NCBI GenBank assembly: GCA_948146395.1
Contig: OX411548.1
Span: 41,119,825-41,183,824, forward strand
DNA: 64,000 bases
Direction of reading: 5' to 3'
Source: Fragum whitleyi
Taxonomy: Eukaryota > Mollusca > Bivalvia > Cardiida > Cardiidae
The notes beneath the pieces were generated by a model that saw only the letters and a list, made by a program, of their open reading frames with translations, was not told the origin of the DNA and did not search any database. Position 1 is the first letter of the stretch. Each line of letters starts with the position of its first letter. This document shows, one piece after another, positions 12,176-23,330 of this stretch. Made by a program: the position numbers and the translations under genes.

Positions 12176-12346
12176 TACAGTTAGTAACATCGTGAAATTG
12201 ACACTTATCTTGATCACAACCCATCAAAATCAATCGCTCAGCGCTTCAATCATTCGTTCCAAAAACTCACTCCAATCACTTAAAAACGCTCCAAAATTGT
12301 ATAATCATATCGATCAAATAACTGCGTGATTCTACTGGCTGTTACT
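12176..12346 (+). mobile_element. K-family element, copy 4, left part (outer level of a nest)
   Basis: It starts TACAGTTAGTAACATCGTGA and runs through CTCAGCGCTTCAATCATTCG to GGCTGTTACTGATTT, where the L element interrupts it. The right part resumes at 13833. Confidence 0.75.
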
Positions 12347-13832
12347 GATTTTTATCTTATAACTATACAAATATCCGTGTGATAACAACCCGTATGAAAT
12401 TTTTTATGTTACCACATAGTTATTTTAATAAAAATAATATACTCAGCAAAAAAGGAAAGTATCCACTTTTCTTTTGTCAATATTTTCAACATTTGATTGA
12501 TTAAATGATCAATTAAGGTACCAATGTGTTTGCAGAGCTTCGTTTTCTCGTGCACACAACATTTTTCATTCAAGCAACGTGTCATTTTTGGTGTTTTTCA
12601 AGAAATGACGAAATCTTTGTTTTCTACGTCGACGTACGTCACGTTTTCGATCTCAACTTTCTTCTGAAATGAATTTAACCTCTTAAGATCTGCGGTTAGG
12701 AAAATCAAACAGTAGTTGTGTTCCGTACAACACAGTTTTGTAACGAGACCGAGAAAAACTTGACAACAGGCGTAATAAAAACCGTCATACATTGAGTAAA
12801 TTTTACGAACGTTACATGAAAGAGAAGAACAATAAATACGCGTGCTGACCATCTCAGATAGAGTAGTACTGATATTTGCCCTCTTCAACTAAATAGGGTC
12901 ACTGGGAAGACGTCACGCCAAATCTTCTCATTCACGTTGACGCGTTTGCATTGGCGCCCCCAACCACTATTTCAAAACGGAAGAGAAATAAATGTCTTAA
13001 CCTATAAAATCGTCAAACTTTGAAACCAAAACAATAGCCATTTAATTCTTAACGAAAGTAGGGCGAACAAATTTCTTTGATAATCATACCACCCTTTCCA
13101 ATGAGCGAGGGGAACGTTGACGTAACGTAGCAATGCAAAAGTTGTTTTTCGTTAGCAAAAAAATGAAATAGATAATTTTGGGATTTGTTTCCTCGACAAG
13201 GAACGTGCATACAGAATTTTGTAAATTTGAGCTTTGAATCTGCGTAAGATGTTTAAAACTTGTATGTGTCCATTTGACGTAGCGTTGGCAGGAAGCAGCA
13301 GAAGATATCAAGTTGTCTTATCAATCCAGGACACCTAACGCACTAATATTGCATTTGGCAAGCTTAAAGCTGTCGGAAATATCAATTCAATATTTAATTG
13401 AGAGTCTGCGATTTTTGAAAACGACACCCTGGCTACGCTAACGCCCACAACTCGAAAGTGGTTTCTTCAAATCACATACAACTTTTCCAATTTATTTCCA
13501 AATAATCAGGGCGTAGTTTGTAATATATTTCATAGAATTTATGTGTGAACTTTTAAAGAAATCCGAAGTGATATTGGGTGGATACTTTTTATTTTTGCTC
13601 AGTATATAATGCGGTTAGTTTTAGAATCTTGCATTTCAGTTAAAAACATGGTTGAAAACAAGACAAATAGAGGTTATAAGATAAATATGATACGTACTAA
13701 GTGTATTGTATGAAAAAATATCTAACTCGGTTGTGAGAATTGATAATTGTCTCGGCAGAGCCTCGACAATGATCAATTCTCCCAACCTTGTTAGATATTT
13801 TATTTCATAAAAAACAAGTATGTATTATATAT
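12347..13832 (+). mobile_element. L-family element, copy 1, itself interrupted
   Basis: The left piece (12347-12439) has TTATCTTATAACTATACAAA and ATCCGTGTGATAACA. The right piece (13605-13832) has GCGGTTAGTTTTAGAATCTTG, trimmed here to GCGGTTAGTTTTAGAATC, then ACAAATAGAGGTTATAAG and a hairpin of about 160 bases with tip GGCAGAGCC. Without the internal insertion its length is about 321 bases, equal to the intact copy at 18950-19272. Confidence 0.75.
12440..13604. mobile_element. 'TACTCAGC...GCTCAGTA' element inserted at TA inside L
   Basis: The termini TACTCAGCAAAAAAGGAAAG and (right, inverted) TACTGAGCAAAAATAAAAAG both run into GTATCCAC. TA lies at 12438-12439 and 13605-13606. Removing the element and one TA restores the L sequence (AATATAATGCGG against GATATAATGCG in the intact copy). 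TA duplication and terminal inverted repeats fit Tc1/mariner-like elements. Minus frames of 96 and 75 codons lack a visible transposase motif, so it is probably non-autonomous or decayed. Confidence 0.75.
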
Positions 13833-14025
13833 TTAGACGTCCGATTAGTCCGTGAAGATACAAAATCAATAAGGTTCGTAGATTTTATTAAAGTTTTAAC
13901 GAAATTATCAGTTATGATTTACCTCCTTTGAAAATCATTCGAAACTCGCTCAATACTCTCATTCAATTTCATTGCAAAATCATTTCAAAACCATTCGACT
14001 TGTCAATTCCATGTCTATAACATGG
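13833..14025 (+). mobile_element. K-family element, copy 4, right part
   Basis: GTCCGATTAGTCCGTGAAGA resumes the K sequence exactly where copy 2 continues (GTCTGATTGGTCCACGAAGA). It ends with TTGTCAATTCCATGTCTATA, a decayed right terminus. Confidence 0.7.
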
Positions 14026-14189
14026 TTTTTTTTTTAGATATTTTCATAATTCCCCCTTTTAGTTACCATAGCAACCAGGGCAAATGATGTATTTGAACGA
14101 CTTTCACCCACGGGAATATTCACCAAGATTTGACTACCTGTTTAGGATTAGAATTAAAATATAAAAAAAAATATATATATTTAACGAAA

Positions 14190-14288
14190 TTGGGGTTAAC
14201 GGACGACGCACGACACATGTAGCAAGACGGACAATGGACGATCACAATAACTTATCGTGAACACTTCGTGCTCAGGTGAGATAAAAAT
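14190..14288 (-). mobile_element. Terminal piece of the 'TCGCTCACCTGA' repeat
   Basis: GACGGACAATGGACGATCAC and GAACACTTCGTGCTCAGGTG are the inverse of the element's start seen at 40850. Only the end is present. Confidence 0.55.
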
Positions 14289-14527
14289 AAACTGTTCGGT
14301 CTGATCTGGGTCTATTTTTGGTACTACACATGTGTCGAGATTTTCTTGAGAAGGGTAGCATTTTCGGTCTAAGAAGATTTGTAAGCGACTTCTATCTTTT
14401 ATCCCCTTGTGATTTTTGCAAGAGCACAAAATATATGACATGGAATTTCAATTTGAAAGGGAAAAACTTCAGTGAGATACGCATTTTCGGGATCTGTATA
14501 TTATAGCCATGTCACGCAAGTAAAGCG

Positions 14528-14955
14528 TATTCTTTAATGCTTTTCGGTGGTTTATCGAGAAATAACGGTAGATTAACACTTGATAATCTCACCGCAAAAG
14601 CAGTGAAATTATCAAAAACTTATACCCTGCTTTTGTGCATTTCATCCTATCTGACGTCATCTATGCGGAGCGAAATAAGTGACGTCACAATGAACATTGC
14701 ATAGCAATCACGTGCAAAATGACGCGTTTTACGAAAATATGTCATAGAAATTTCACGTTTTATCTCATTTTTGCATCAAAGAAATAGAATAATAGTTTAT
14801 TTTTCGTGGAAGATCGATCTATATTTCATTTCGTGAAAAAACAAAAGCTATATTTTCACTCGTGGCTCCGCCACTCGTGAAAATATAGCTTTTGTTGTTC
14901 ACTCAATGAAATATAAATCGATCTTACACTAAAACAAACGATTATCCCCTATTTA
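14528..14955 (-). mobile_element. N-family hairpin element, copy 2
   Basis: It is the reverse of 20493-20900: GCTTTTCGGTGGTTTATCGA at the left, a small hairpin GATAATCTCACCGC / AGTGAAATTATC, TGACGTCA at 14652 and 14680, then a hairpin of more than 75-base arms (about 14785-14952) with tip CGTGGCTCCGCCACTCG, ending TTATCCCCTA. No coding capacity. Confidence 0.8.
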
Positions 14956-15234
14956 TTTAATGTACTTACAAATACTGTGTCTGAGAAAATGTTGAATTTA
15001 GTGTAAAACCATCCACTCCAACAATATCAATTATTAAAGAGTAATATGTCTATGGTGGTCATGTTTTGAATGTCCAGGAGATTCCATCCTATAAATTATC
15101 GTTTATAGACATTGACAGATCATTATAGATACCGGGCTACGCGATCCTTCATCACAACCTTTTGTCCTTTCTTCATTCCTATGCGATGACTGATTCAAAA
15201 AGTCCATCGGTTTTGCATTTACGTCTGCGTTCTT

Positions 15235-15305
15235 TGGGCATGTCATAAATTGAAAACACTGCGTTTTGTTTTCAAATGATAATATGCCCCATTTAAACTT
15301 TCGTT

Positions 15306-15345
<40 letters not shown>

Positions 15346-15480
15346 ATCGTCATCTTTAGTAATGTTTGTGATGTCATATAAAACCACATGCGATATGATG
15401 CGCATTATTCCCGAGGTCTTTTCCGTAGATTCGCAGAGGATCTCAAATTGTATTCGACTATCCGATCACCGAAAATTAAA
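15235..15480 (+). mobile_element. J-family element, copy 2, with an internal T expansion
   Basis: GGGCATGTCATAAATTGAAA pairs with TTTCAAATGATAATATGCCC. A poly-T run of about 38 (15306-15343) stands where the other copies have TAATTATGTTTCATG. It continues through GCATCGTCATCTTTAGTAAT. TGACGTCA is mutated to TGATGTCA here. Confidence 0.65.
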
Positions 15481-16794
15481 TCGCTAATACAAAACAGAAC
15501 GTATTTTTTTTCATTATTTTATCAGGGTTTTTTTTATTCACAAATGGGTTCGTTACCTACTGTTTACTTAGTAAACTTACAGTTACTTATTGATTGAGAG
15601 TTAAGAGCACAATGTTATGATTACTTGTTTGAAAAATCATCCGAATTTATGACGCTCCAATATTAAATAGGCTTTCGAAAACATTGTGGAAATTGAAGAA
15701 ATTTCTTCTTTAATAAAAAAACTTATCTTTCCCCGCAGATGAAGATATTCTTTCTAGATTTCATCAAACACACAATTACATCAGTATCTTCTTTGAAACT
15801 AGACTTGTCTAAAGTGTTTTAGACTCGTAATGGCTTATGTTATGAGGCTGAGTGTCATTGGTGAAATGCTGTCATATTATTTCAGATTGGGTACGCATGT
15901 ACTGGTCAAGTTATGTAATCTTTTGTTCTCCAAGTTTCTAGAAGGTACATGCAAAATTATGTAATTCAGGTATGACATATGTTTCTATTTTTATCACTCA
16001 ATCTTTCAGAAAATGGCAGAATGTTCTAGAAGTGGTTGACTTTCTATATAAGCATGTAAATTTATGGAACAGGGGGATTTTTGACATAAACTTTTTAGGA
16101 GCTCGGTACATATTCTATTCTAAGATTTATTCAGATTTATGTGAATTTTTTAGTAGTGATTTAAGTATATATATATATAATTAAACACTTGTATTAGACG
16201 ATTATTATATTGTAAACATTTTTGGAAAGGATACTCACAGACGGACAGAACTTTGGATAGGTAACCGAGATGAGTAGCTTATAGTTTTTCTTTAATTTTT
16301 GTTGTATGATATTTTTTAATAAAATTGTCAAATTGTAAACTTTGTTTGTTTGACTTCTGCTGGTCCATTACACTTAAACATATATCAATGGTCGACCACC
16401 CGTCGTAAAAGAGTTCGAACAATTAAACGCAAATCTATGACAGATGTGAAAGAACCATTTATTTCTTGTCATATTAGATTTTTTTAATTTGTCTATCCAT
16501 AGTAGTAAAAGAGAAGAGGTAACATCTTCCAAGGTTAAAGTAAAAACGTTTTCAAAAAAAAAATGGAAAGAATTGCTAAGAGTGCATTGCACAAATCACC
16601 CGGCCGCGGATTTTTTCATATTGAAGGCCTCTTTTCAGTGATGCAGAGTTGTATAGCCAAACGGCTACAATAACCGTATGGTCATATGATGGAGAATTTC
16701 GTTTGAAAGATTTTCACAAATGAGGTCATGATTGTAGAAGAAGTGTTAACATAGACATGGGTGCGAGGACGGACTGACAGATAGAAGGGACGAA
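15481..16794. other. Long AT-rich interval, nothing recognised
   Basis: Frames up to 72 codons only, and none is recognisable. A TATATATATATA run is near 16167. I see no family repeat. Confidence 0.35.
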
Positions 16795-17115
16795 TTAATT
16801 CACTCCATACACTCACCCAAACCATTCAAAACCAATCCAAAATCACAAAAAATAAGATCAACAACTATATTAAAAAGAAATATAGCTTGTAAAAAATCAC
16901 GATTCACTCGCATAATTAAAATTGTAAGCGTCTGAATGGTTCTTGAATAAATAGGAGGCTATTTATAGAACTTGTATGCATATTGTATTAAGGGGTGGGC
17001 AATAAATATCGCTAATTTTCCATTCAAAAGTCACTCGTCACACTCATTCAATTTCATTCAAAAATGATTCCAGGGTCATTCACTTTGTCCATTTCCCGAT
17101 GTTAATAATTGTATA
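16795..17115 (+). mobile_element. K-family element, copy 5 (left end missing)
   Basis: It enters the family at ATTCACTCCATACACTCACC, keeps AAGCGTCTGAATGGTTCTTG and AAATATCGCTAATTTTCCAT, loses half of the central palindrome, and ends at CCATTTCCCGATGTTAATAA. Confidence 0.65.
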
Positions 17116-17603
17116 TATCCACAATCGTGCGTCTCATAGCTTTTTTCCTTGTTTTAAAAATACGAATAACTGTAACAACATTTTTTTGTTTTCCCATATA
17201 AAAATATGTTTTACGATTTCCATTTTCAGTAGACTTTTAAGGCGAAATTTAAAAAAAAAAGTGGGATTATCAAATCATCGTCGTATAATTTGAATATAAG
17301 CGGTGACGTATTAATGTACTTGTAACACAATCTGTCCGTACAATTGATCTCACACAATATGACGAACCCATATTAATGGCAGAAAACAAATATTATGTTT
17401 CCATATTTGGATGTTTTCCTGCTAAAATCGTTCTTCCTCGGGTCACAGACAAAAGTTCTTCCTGCATATCGATGAAATCATAATGATTCTGAAGATTTTC
17501 GTGGAGATAGAAAGTCAAAACAAATAGGATGAGTTATGGAGATGGGTGAAATGCAATTTGGTAGTAGCTGGAATTTTTCGCATGTGAACGGCATTGCAAG
17601 TTT
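17116..17603. other. Nothing recognised
   Basis: AT-rich sequence without recurrent repeats or a credible gene. Confidence 0.3.
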
Positions 17604-17833
17604 TTAACCCTTTGCTGTTTAATTCCAGCTTTTTACGTGCCTGTTATTTTATGATTGAGAAAACATTGTGAAAAAAGAAGAAATTGCTTCTGACAATCAA
17701 TTTCTTCTTTTTCCACACCATTTTCTACCCTACAGAATGGTTATTTTTCAAATTAAATCCACTTTAAATTTTCGTCTGCAAAACCTTTGAATTTGGACAG
17801 GTCTAAAATTGTGTAAAAACAGGAAAGTGTTAA
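17604..17833 (+). mobile_element. piggyBac-like miniature element 1 with TTAA target duplication
   Basis: TTAA stands at 17604-17607 and 17830-17833. The termini are CCCTTTGCTGTTT and, inverted, (C)ACTTTCCTGTTT. It contains a hairpin GAAGAAATTGCTTCTGA / ATCAATTTCTTCTTTTT. It is the reverse-orientation twin of 45350-45570 and has no transposase. Exact TTAA duplication and CCCTTT ends are the piggyBac hallmark. Confidence 0.8.
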
Positions 17834-17929
17834 AGCAACTGTAAACAGCATTTCGATATCTGGTTTTGAGAATAAAGCTATTTGTATTTTTCATGTTGTT
17901 GTTGTAATCGTTCAATTAATAACTACAAT

Positions 17930-18350
17930 TAGTTACATCGTGAAAACGACACTTATCTCAATCAAAACCACTCTAATTCGCTCATTAAGCGCTCCACTCA
18001 TTCATTTCAAACACTCACTCAAACCATTAAAAAAGCTCCAAATTCAAAAAAAAAAACCCAAAAAAAAAACCTGCATTTTATTTGAATAGATCTAGAGTAA
18101 AAAATAATGAAATTATAAGCATCTGATTGGTTCTCGAAGAGACAGGAAGATTTTTATAGAACTTTTATGTGTATGTCATTAAAAGGGGGTATCAAATATC
18201 GCTAATTTTGCTCATCCTGAACAAAATAGGCGACATTTGATTACCTCATTCGAATTCCACTCAAAACTCGCTCCACACACTCATTCAATTTCATTCCAAA
18301 ATCATTCCAAAATCATTTATTTTGTCAATTGCATGGTGTTGTTAACTGTA
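17930..18350 (+). mobile_element. K-family element, copy 6, full length
   Basis: From TTAGTTACATCGTGAAAACG to GCATGGTGTTGTTAACTGTA. The central palindrome TCAAATATCGCTAATTTTGC / ACAAAATAGGCGACATTTGA is intact. An A-rich run at 18048-18067 interrupts the left half. Confidence 0.75.
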
Positions 18351-18949
18351 CACACACCCATTGACTTACGACATAACAGGCTAATTCTTTCATACAAGAT
18401 CATTTGCCTAAAACAAAACACAAACAAATGGAGAAGCACTTCTTCAACACGGTGTAGGTACGACTTAAAGGCCTATGTGCCAAAAGAAAGGGTAAATGCT
18501 GTTAAAAGAGAATCAAATTGTCTACGAATCTATTAGATTTAACGACTTAAACTATCAAATAATAGAAACTGTTGATTTTGTATGTCTGAGTCTAAAGTCC
18601 CATGGGATACCTTTAAATTAAATACGACACTGCCTTAGTGACATTTTCTTTTGTGGTATAAGCTCGAATTCCGCACTTCTCGAAATATAGTCTAGAATTT
18701 CCTTGAGTTGGTTAGAATTTCAAAAGATAGCAGAATGACTAAAAATTTACGCATTGGCCATGTTTTGGTAGAAGCTTTAAACTAGGCATCTGCTCAGCGA
18801 CAATCTCTATCGAATTATTAATATGTCTACAATTCTATGGAATTAAAACTTTTCACGTTAAACAGTTTTCCAAATATCAAAGGAAAGTACACACGAATAA
18901 GATTTTTTTACAGAGAGATATTTTCAGATATTGTCAAGACTTTATGTTT
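18351..18949. other. Nothing recognised
   Basis: AT-rich sequence with no credible gene or recurrent element. Confidence 0.3.
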
Positions 18950-19272
18950 TTTTATCTTATAACTATGCAAATATCCGTGTAAAAACATCCCATGTGACAA
19001 TTTTTATGATATCACATTGTTATTTTTAGAACGATGATATAATGCGTTTATTTCTAGAAACTTGCATTTTTGTTAGAAACATCGACGAAACATGACAAAT
19101 AGAGGTTATAAGATAAATATAATACATACTTAGTGTTTTGCATGAAAAAATCTAACTCGGTTGCGAGAATTGATAATTGTCGCGGCAGAGCCTCGACAAT
19201 TTTCAATTCTCCCAACCTCGTTAGATATTTTTGTTCATACAAAACACTAAGTATGCATTATATATTTATCAT
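18950..19272 (+). mobile_element. L-family element, copy 2 (intact)
   Basis: TTATCTTATAACTATGCAAA, ATCCGTGTAAAAACATCCC, AACTTGCATTTTTGTTAG, then AATAGAGGTTATAAGATAAA and a hairpin with ATAATTGTCGCGGCAGAGCC / TCGACAATTTTCAATTCTCC. It serves as the uninterrupted reference for the nested copy at 12347. Confidence 0.75.
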
Positions 19273-19313
19273 TTCAACGTCCCTGTTAAGTTTTTTATAG
19301 TTCCAGTAAAACT

Positions 19314-19721
19314 TTATTATAATATGACCTACGTCGCGGGAGTGAAATAACCCCGTTGAATATTTTTGATATTACACGGGTGTTATTACACTAGTGGAAT
19401 AACTATGGAAATAAGCTCAGAGCGAATAGCAACGCTATTTTATAACCACAAAAATGACGTCATAATCTATGTTTTGTGACGTCATTTTAAACGGCGTTAT
19501 AAGTTTCGCGGAAAATGGAAACGATGCATTTCAAGAATTTTGACGATTTTTCGCTTAAAATTCGGGTCATATTATAAACAGAATATAAAACTTGTGCTCA
19601 TAAAATACAGAATTTCATCTAAAACAGATAAAAACTCGGCGCAGCCTCGTTTTTATCTGTTTATAGATGAGTCTTGTAATAAATTCAGTATTCAATGACC
19701 ACTCATTTAATATCCTCTATT
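19314..19721 (-). mobile_element. F-family hairpin element, copy 1
   Basis: In reverse of 32760-33160. It has ATAATATGACCTACGTCGCG, an inner GTGTTATTACACTAGTGGAA hairpin, two TGACGTCA sites (19455 and 19477), then AAACTCGGCGCAGCCTCGTT at the hairpin tip and the terminus TATCCTCTAT. Confidence 0.75.
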
Positions 19722-20472
19722 TATTGCCCGGTTGTCTAAACCTGCGCCGGTTGCGTCATTTCGAAGTTTAAAAAATGACGCGTGTCCTTAGCTTACTGAC
19801 TTTGACCTTGAAACTACCGAATGCATTATGCTTGAATTTTAAATATTCCTACGGTTTTCGTCAACGCGTAAATAGCCAAAGTTTGAAATGGTTTGGTACA
19901 AATTTGGGAGACATTTACGGATGGTAACACTTTAAGACGAAACTTTACGCAATGGTTTGCGCCGGTGGCGCCTACTCAGGAATATGAAACTCTGAATTTT
20001 TTCATCACAGTCAAAGCAATGTCTTGTAAATTTAGTACTATACCAATATTTACTAGTAATGTTTTGAGATGTGTGCAATTTTTTTTTGAGATTCAGAGAC
20101 AAATTCTAAAGAATCTGATGAAAATATCGATATATCAAATTAAGAGTTGCCAATGCATGTTCTACTTAAGAAATAGACACTCTCTTTACATAAAATTTGC
20201 CTTTTTTTTTAAATATCGCCATAAGGTATAAGTTATACATTGACACATGCAAAGAAAATTCAATAAAACTAATTTGGAAGTGAATTTTATCTGTCTAAAC
20301 TATCTAGACGTCATGCAATGTCCCGATTCATTGTCCGTTATCTAATATATTCGAAAATGTTGGTAACATGAATATTCCATTTATAAGAGAAATGTGCGAC
20401 ATACTGCTTTTCAATCGTTCTGTCACACAAATGTAGATTTGACACCGCATAAATATGTCTGCGTTTATAGCC
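19722..20472. other. Nothing recognised; two GCGCCGGT motifs
   Basis: GCGCCGGTTGCGTC (about 19743) and TTGCGCCGGTGGCG (about 19959) stand out against the AT-rich background. A 112-codon frame at 19893-20231 does not start with a convincing context and resembles no family. Confidence 0.3.
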
Positions 20473-20492
20473 TTCCTGAAACCTGCAAGAAA

Positions 20493-20900
20493 TAGAGGAT
20501 AATCGTTTGTTTCAGTGTAAGATCGATTTATATTTCATTGAGTGAACAAAAAAGCTATATTTTCACGAGTGGCAGAGCCACGAGTGAAAATATAGCTTTT
20601 TTGTTCACGAAATGAAATATTAATCGATCTTACTCGAAAAACAAACGATTATTCTATTTCTTTAATGCAAGAATGAGACAAAATTGGAAATTTCTAGGAC
20701 AAAATTTCGTAAAGCGCGTCATTTCGCGCGTGATTGCAACGTTCATTGTGACGTCACTTATTTCGCCCCGCATAGATGACGTCAGAAAGGATGAAATGCA
20801 CAAAAGCAGGGTATAAGTTTTTGATAATCTCACTGCTTTTGCGGTGAAATTATCAAGTCATAATCTACCGTTATTTTCGATAAACCACCGAAAAGCATTA
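20493..20900 (+). mobile_element. N-family hairpin element, copy 3, with matching empty-site locus
   Basis: It starts TAGAGGATAATCGTTTGTTT, forms a hairpin with arms over 80 bases (tip AGTGGCAGAGCCACG), then has TGACGTCA at 20750 and 20777, a second small hairpin (GATAATCTCACTGC / GCGGTGAAATTATC), and ends AAAAGCATTA. AAGAAA flanks both sides (20487-20492 and 20901-20906). An unoccupied version of the same flank is found at 25468-25494. Confidence 0.8.
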
Positions 20901-21179
20901 AAGAAACAATCGTTATCGACAAGGATCTAAATATCGCAATAACTGATACTTCTATTGCTAACGATCCATTGACGACATTTTGAAAGCCAACAAAATATTT
21001 AAGCAAGTATCTGAAAAAAGATGCACCAAAGAAAACGATTTATCCTTTTGCCACAATATTTTCTAACAAGTAAGGTCGTTGTTGATGTAAAAAATTACGA
21101 TTTCTTGTGACTGTTCTTTGCAGTCTCTTTCAACATAGACTAGTATCAATATTTGAAAAACAGAAAACGATTGAAGTAG

Positions 21180-21465
21180 TGTACCCTCTATAGTTTCACA
21201 ACATTTCGGAACTCATGTTTTTTCACAATACTGACCGATGCTGCCTAATGAAAATCATTAAGAAGCCTCGAATAATACCGTTAAAGTTCATTACAACGGT
21301 TAGGGTAATGGACCCGTTATAGTTCCGCAACATTTCGGTTCTCGTGATTTTCCACAATGTTGACCAAGGTTCCCTTATGAAAATCATTAGGAAACTGCCT
21401 CGGTTAACAAGGTAAAAGTTCATTACATCTGAAACGTTGCGGAACTTTTACGGGTCCACTACCCT
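21180..21465. mobile_element. Two Q-family elements in tandem
   Basis: A left-truncated unit (21180-21297) is followed by a complete one (21298-21465) with termini TAGGGTAATGGACCCGTTAT and, inverted, TAGGGTAGTGGACCCGTAAA. Both have AATGAAAATCATT at the centre and GTTCCGCAACATTTCGG in the arms. Confidence 0.75.
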
Positions 21466-21470
21466 ATAGA

Positions 21471-21887
21471 TTGAAATTGGACTGTACTAAAAACATGCCT
21501 ACGGTTCCAAAGAGAGAACGGTACCCTTCCTTAAACAACCGCTTTAAAAATGAAATAAAAGTGGACATTAATATTTCATGGCGCATCGGATATATTTCGT
21601 TTCGACTCAGTAACACGTGAAATCATTATTAGACCCTTGTATTTAGTTCCTGAGAAAAAATCCCTGGCCATCCTATACTTGAATAACACGTCATTGTATT
21701 TAAATGAATGTAGGCGGCTGTTTCGACAGAGTTTGCCGAAAATTGAAACTCGACTGCCTTTTTGTTAGCTTACAAATAAGGGAATGCAAGCCAAAATACG
21801 TGTAATAGGTGGTATTAATTAAATCCCAGCTTAGAACGGTATTGATTTGAGATCATATCTTCATTGCTGACAAGGAGGAAAGTCAAA
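21471..21887. other. Nothing recognised
   Basis: No gene or recurrent family is visible. Confidence 0.3.
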
Positions 21888-21888
21888 G

Positions 21889-22138
21889 ACCAGGGGCCCG
21901 CTTTACTAAGCATCTTACGAAAAAAAAATAATAATCGTAAGTCAAAGTCACAAATTGTACCTGGTGTTTTCATATCATGTTAGAATCTGCCTTGCAATAT
22001 CACATCGGAATCGTCGTTAGAAAACAATTTCAATGAGATGATGCATTTGAGAATTTCATATTTAGTTACTTCTGTAGAAGCCGCTTTAATTATTGACTTA
22101 CGCAAAAACATGATCGCAAGATCTTTAAAACAGACCCC
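21889..22138. mobile_element. O-family inverted-repeat element, copy 1
   Basis: The left end is CCAGGGGCCCGCTTTACTAA then GCATCTTACGA. The right end is TTGACTTACGC ... GATCTTTAAAACAGACCCC. The inner arms contain TTGCAATATCACATCGGAAT / CAATGAGATGATGCA. Confidence 0.7.
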
Positions 22139-22140
22139 AG

Positions 22141-22712
22141 TTGATGCTTGACGAGTATTAATGATTGAGACCTGCCACGCAAACATTTCCCATAATTCAA
22201 TATTTCACGAATATGTTTTTTAAACACAAAATGAACATTCCTGCAGTGTTTTGTCAAAAGTGTCAAATATGAGAAGAGTTTTAATAGAATTATTTCATAT
22301 TATCTGTAACCTGAAAAACCGTGCCATGTCCCCGATTACATCCCTGTCGAGATGCGATCTTTTCAGGAAATATTTGATCATCTTATTTTTAGTCAGATAG
22401 CCTGACCCTGGCAGCCCCCCTTTTTATAGCAAATCAGAACGAACAAAGTGTAAGAAGAGTCTACCAGGAAACATCTCTGCCAGGTTTGGTAAAAACTATC
22501 GCAACTTTTAAGTCAGGGCAGATATTAAAAGGAATCGTTAAAGACAGATTCCTAAAGCTCACCAAACGGTCTTTTGAGATCGTTGTGCTCGTATGAGCGG
22601 AAACTATATGATTACAATTCCCTCACGGAGTCCTCGAAAATACCATATCGTGAAATGTTGAATAGATGACTCATCAAGCAAAAAGTGACCATTATGAAAG
22701 AGGAAATATACT
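22141..22712. other. Nothing recognised
   Basis: It separates two O elements. It includes 'GCCAGGTTTGGTAAAAACTA', possibly a piece of the TCGCTCACCTGA repeat interior, but too short to call. Confidence 0.3.
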
Positions 22713-22713
22713 G

Positions 22714-22972
22714 ACCAGGGGCCTGTTTTATTAAACATCTTACGATTATTTCTTCATTCTTCATTCTTACGAGCGCTAGTCAAAAATTAAAGTTGCTCCT
22801 ACAGTAGTAACTAAATTTGGAATTCTGCCATGCATCATCTCATTAGAATCGTATTCTAAAAACGATTCCAATGAGATATTGCAAGGCTGAATCTACCAAT
22901 GTATAAAAACACCAGTTACGATTTGTGTTTTTTTACTTACGAAATTTTATTTTCTTAAGTAAAACGGACCCA
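22714..22972. mobile_element. O-family inverted-repeat element, copy 2
   Basis: CCAGGGGCCTGTTTTATTAA then ACATCTTACGATT at the left; TTACGAAATTTTAT ... AAGTAAAACGGACCC at the right. Inner arms CCATGCATCATCTCATTAGA / CAATGAGATATTGCAAGGC match copy 1. Confidence 0.75.
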
Positions 22973-23034
22973 ATGTTATGGAAATCTCTGAATTGACTTA
23001 ATTATCTGGATCTAGATTAGTCCAAACATGATGT

Positions 23035-23325
23035 AATGATGTCCGAAACGTTGCGGATCTTTTATGGGTCTACTACATTAAACAGCAGGATAATGGTTAA
23101 ACTGATAAGTTCGATCGCTTTTTGGAAATAGAAGCAACAAATCAAAGAAATACATGCGTGGACAGTTAAGATCGTGACCCCGTAATAGTTCCGCAAAATT
23201 TTGGAAGTCATGAACTTTAACAGTGTAAACCGAGGTTTCCACATGAATTTTATTAGGAAACCTCGTTCAACATTGTCAACGATCATAAGCTCCGAAACGC
23301 TGCGAAACTATTACGGGTGCACCAC
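23035..23325. mobile_element. Q-family pieces, copy 4
   Basis: A right-end fragment (GTCCGAAACGTTGCGGATC, 23040-23085) is followed by a nearly complete unit (23175-23325) with ACCCCGTAATAGTTCCGCAA, a central palindrome CCGAGGTTTCC / GGAAACCTCG, and GAAACTATTACGGGTGCACC. Confidence 0.65.
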
Positions 23326-23330
23326 CTTAA

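Noticed and set aside
12598..13311. Minus frames of 96 and 75 codons inside the TACTCAGC element as a transposase
   Set aside because: No DD[D/E] pattern, helix-turn-helix or known transposase segment is visible and the frames are not continuous.
19893..20231. 112-codon plus frame
   Set aside because: No similarity, no codon pattern and a poly-T/poly-A interior; likely chance.
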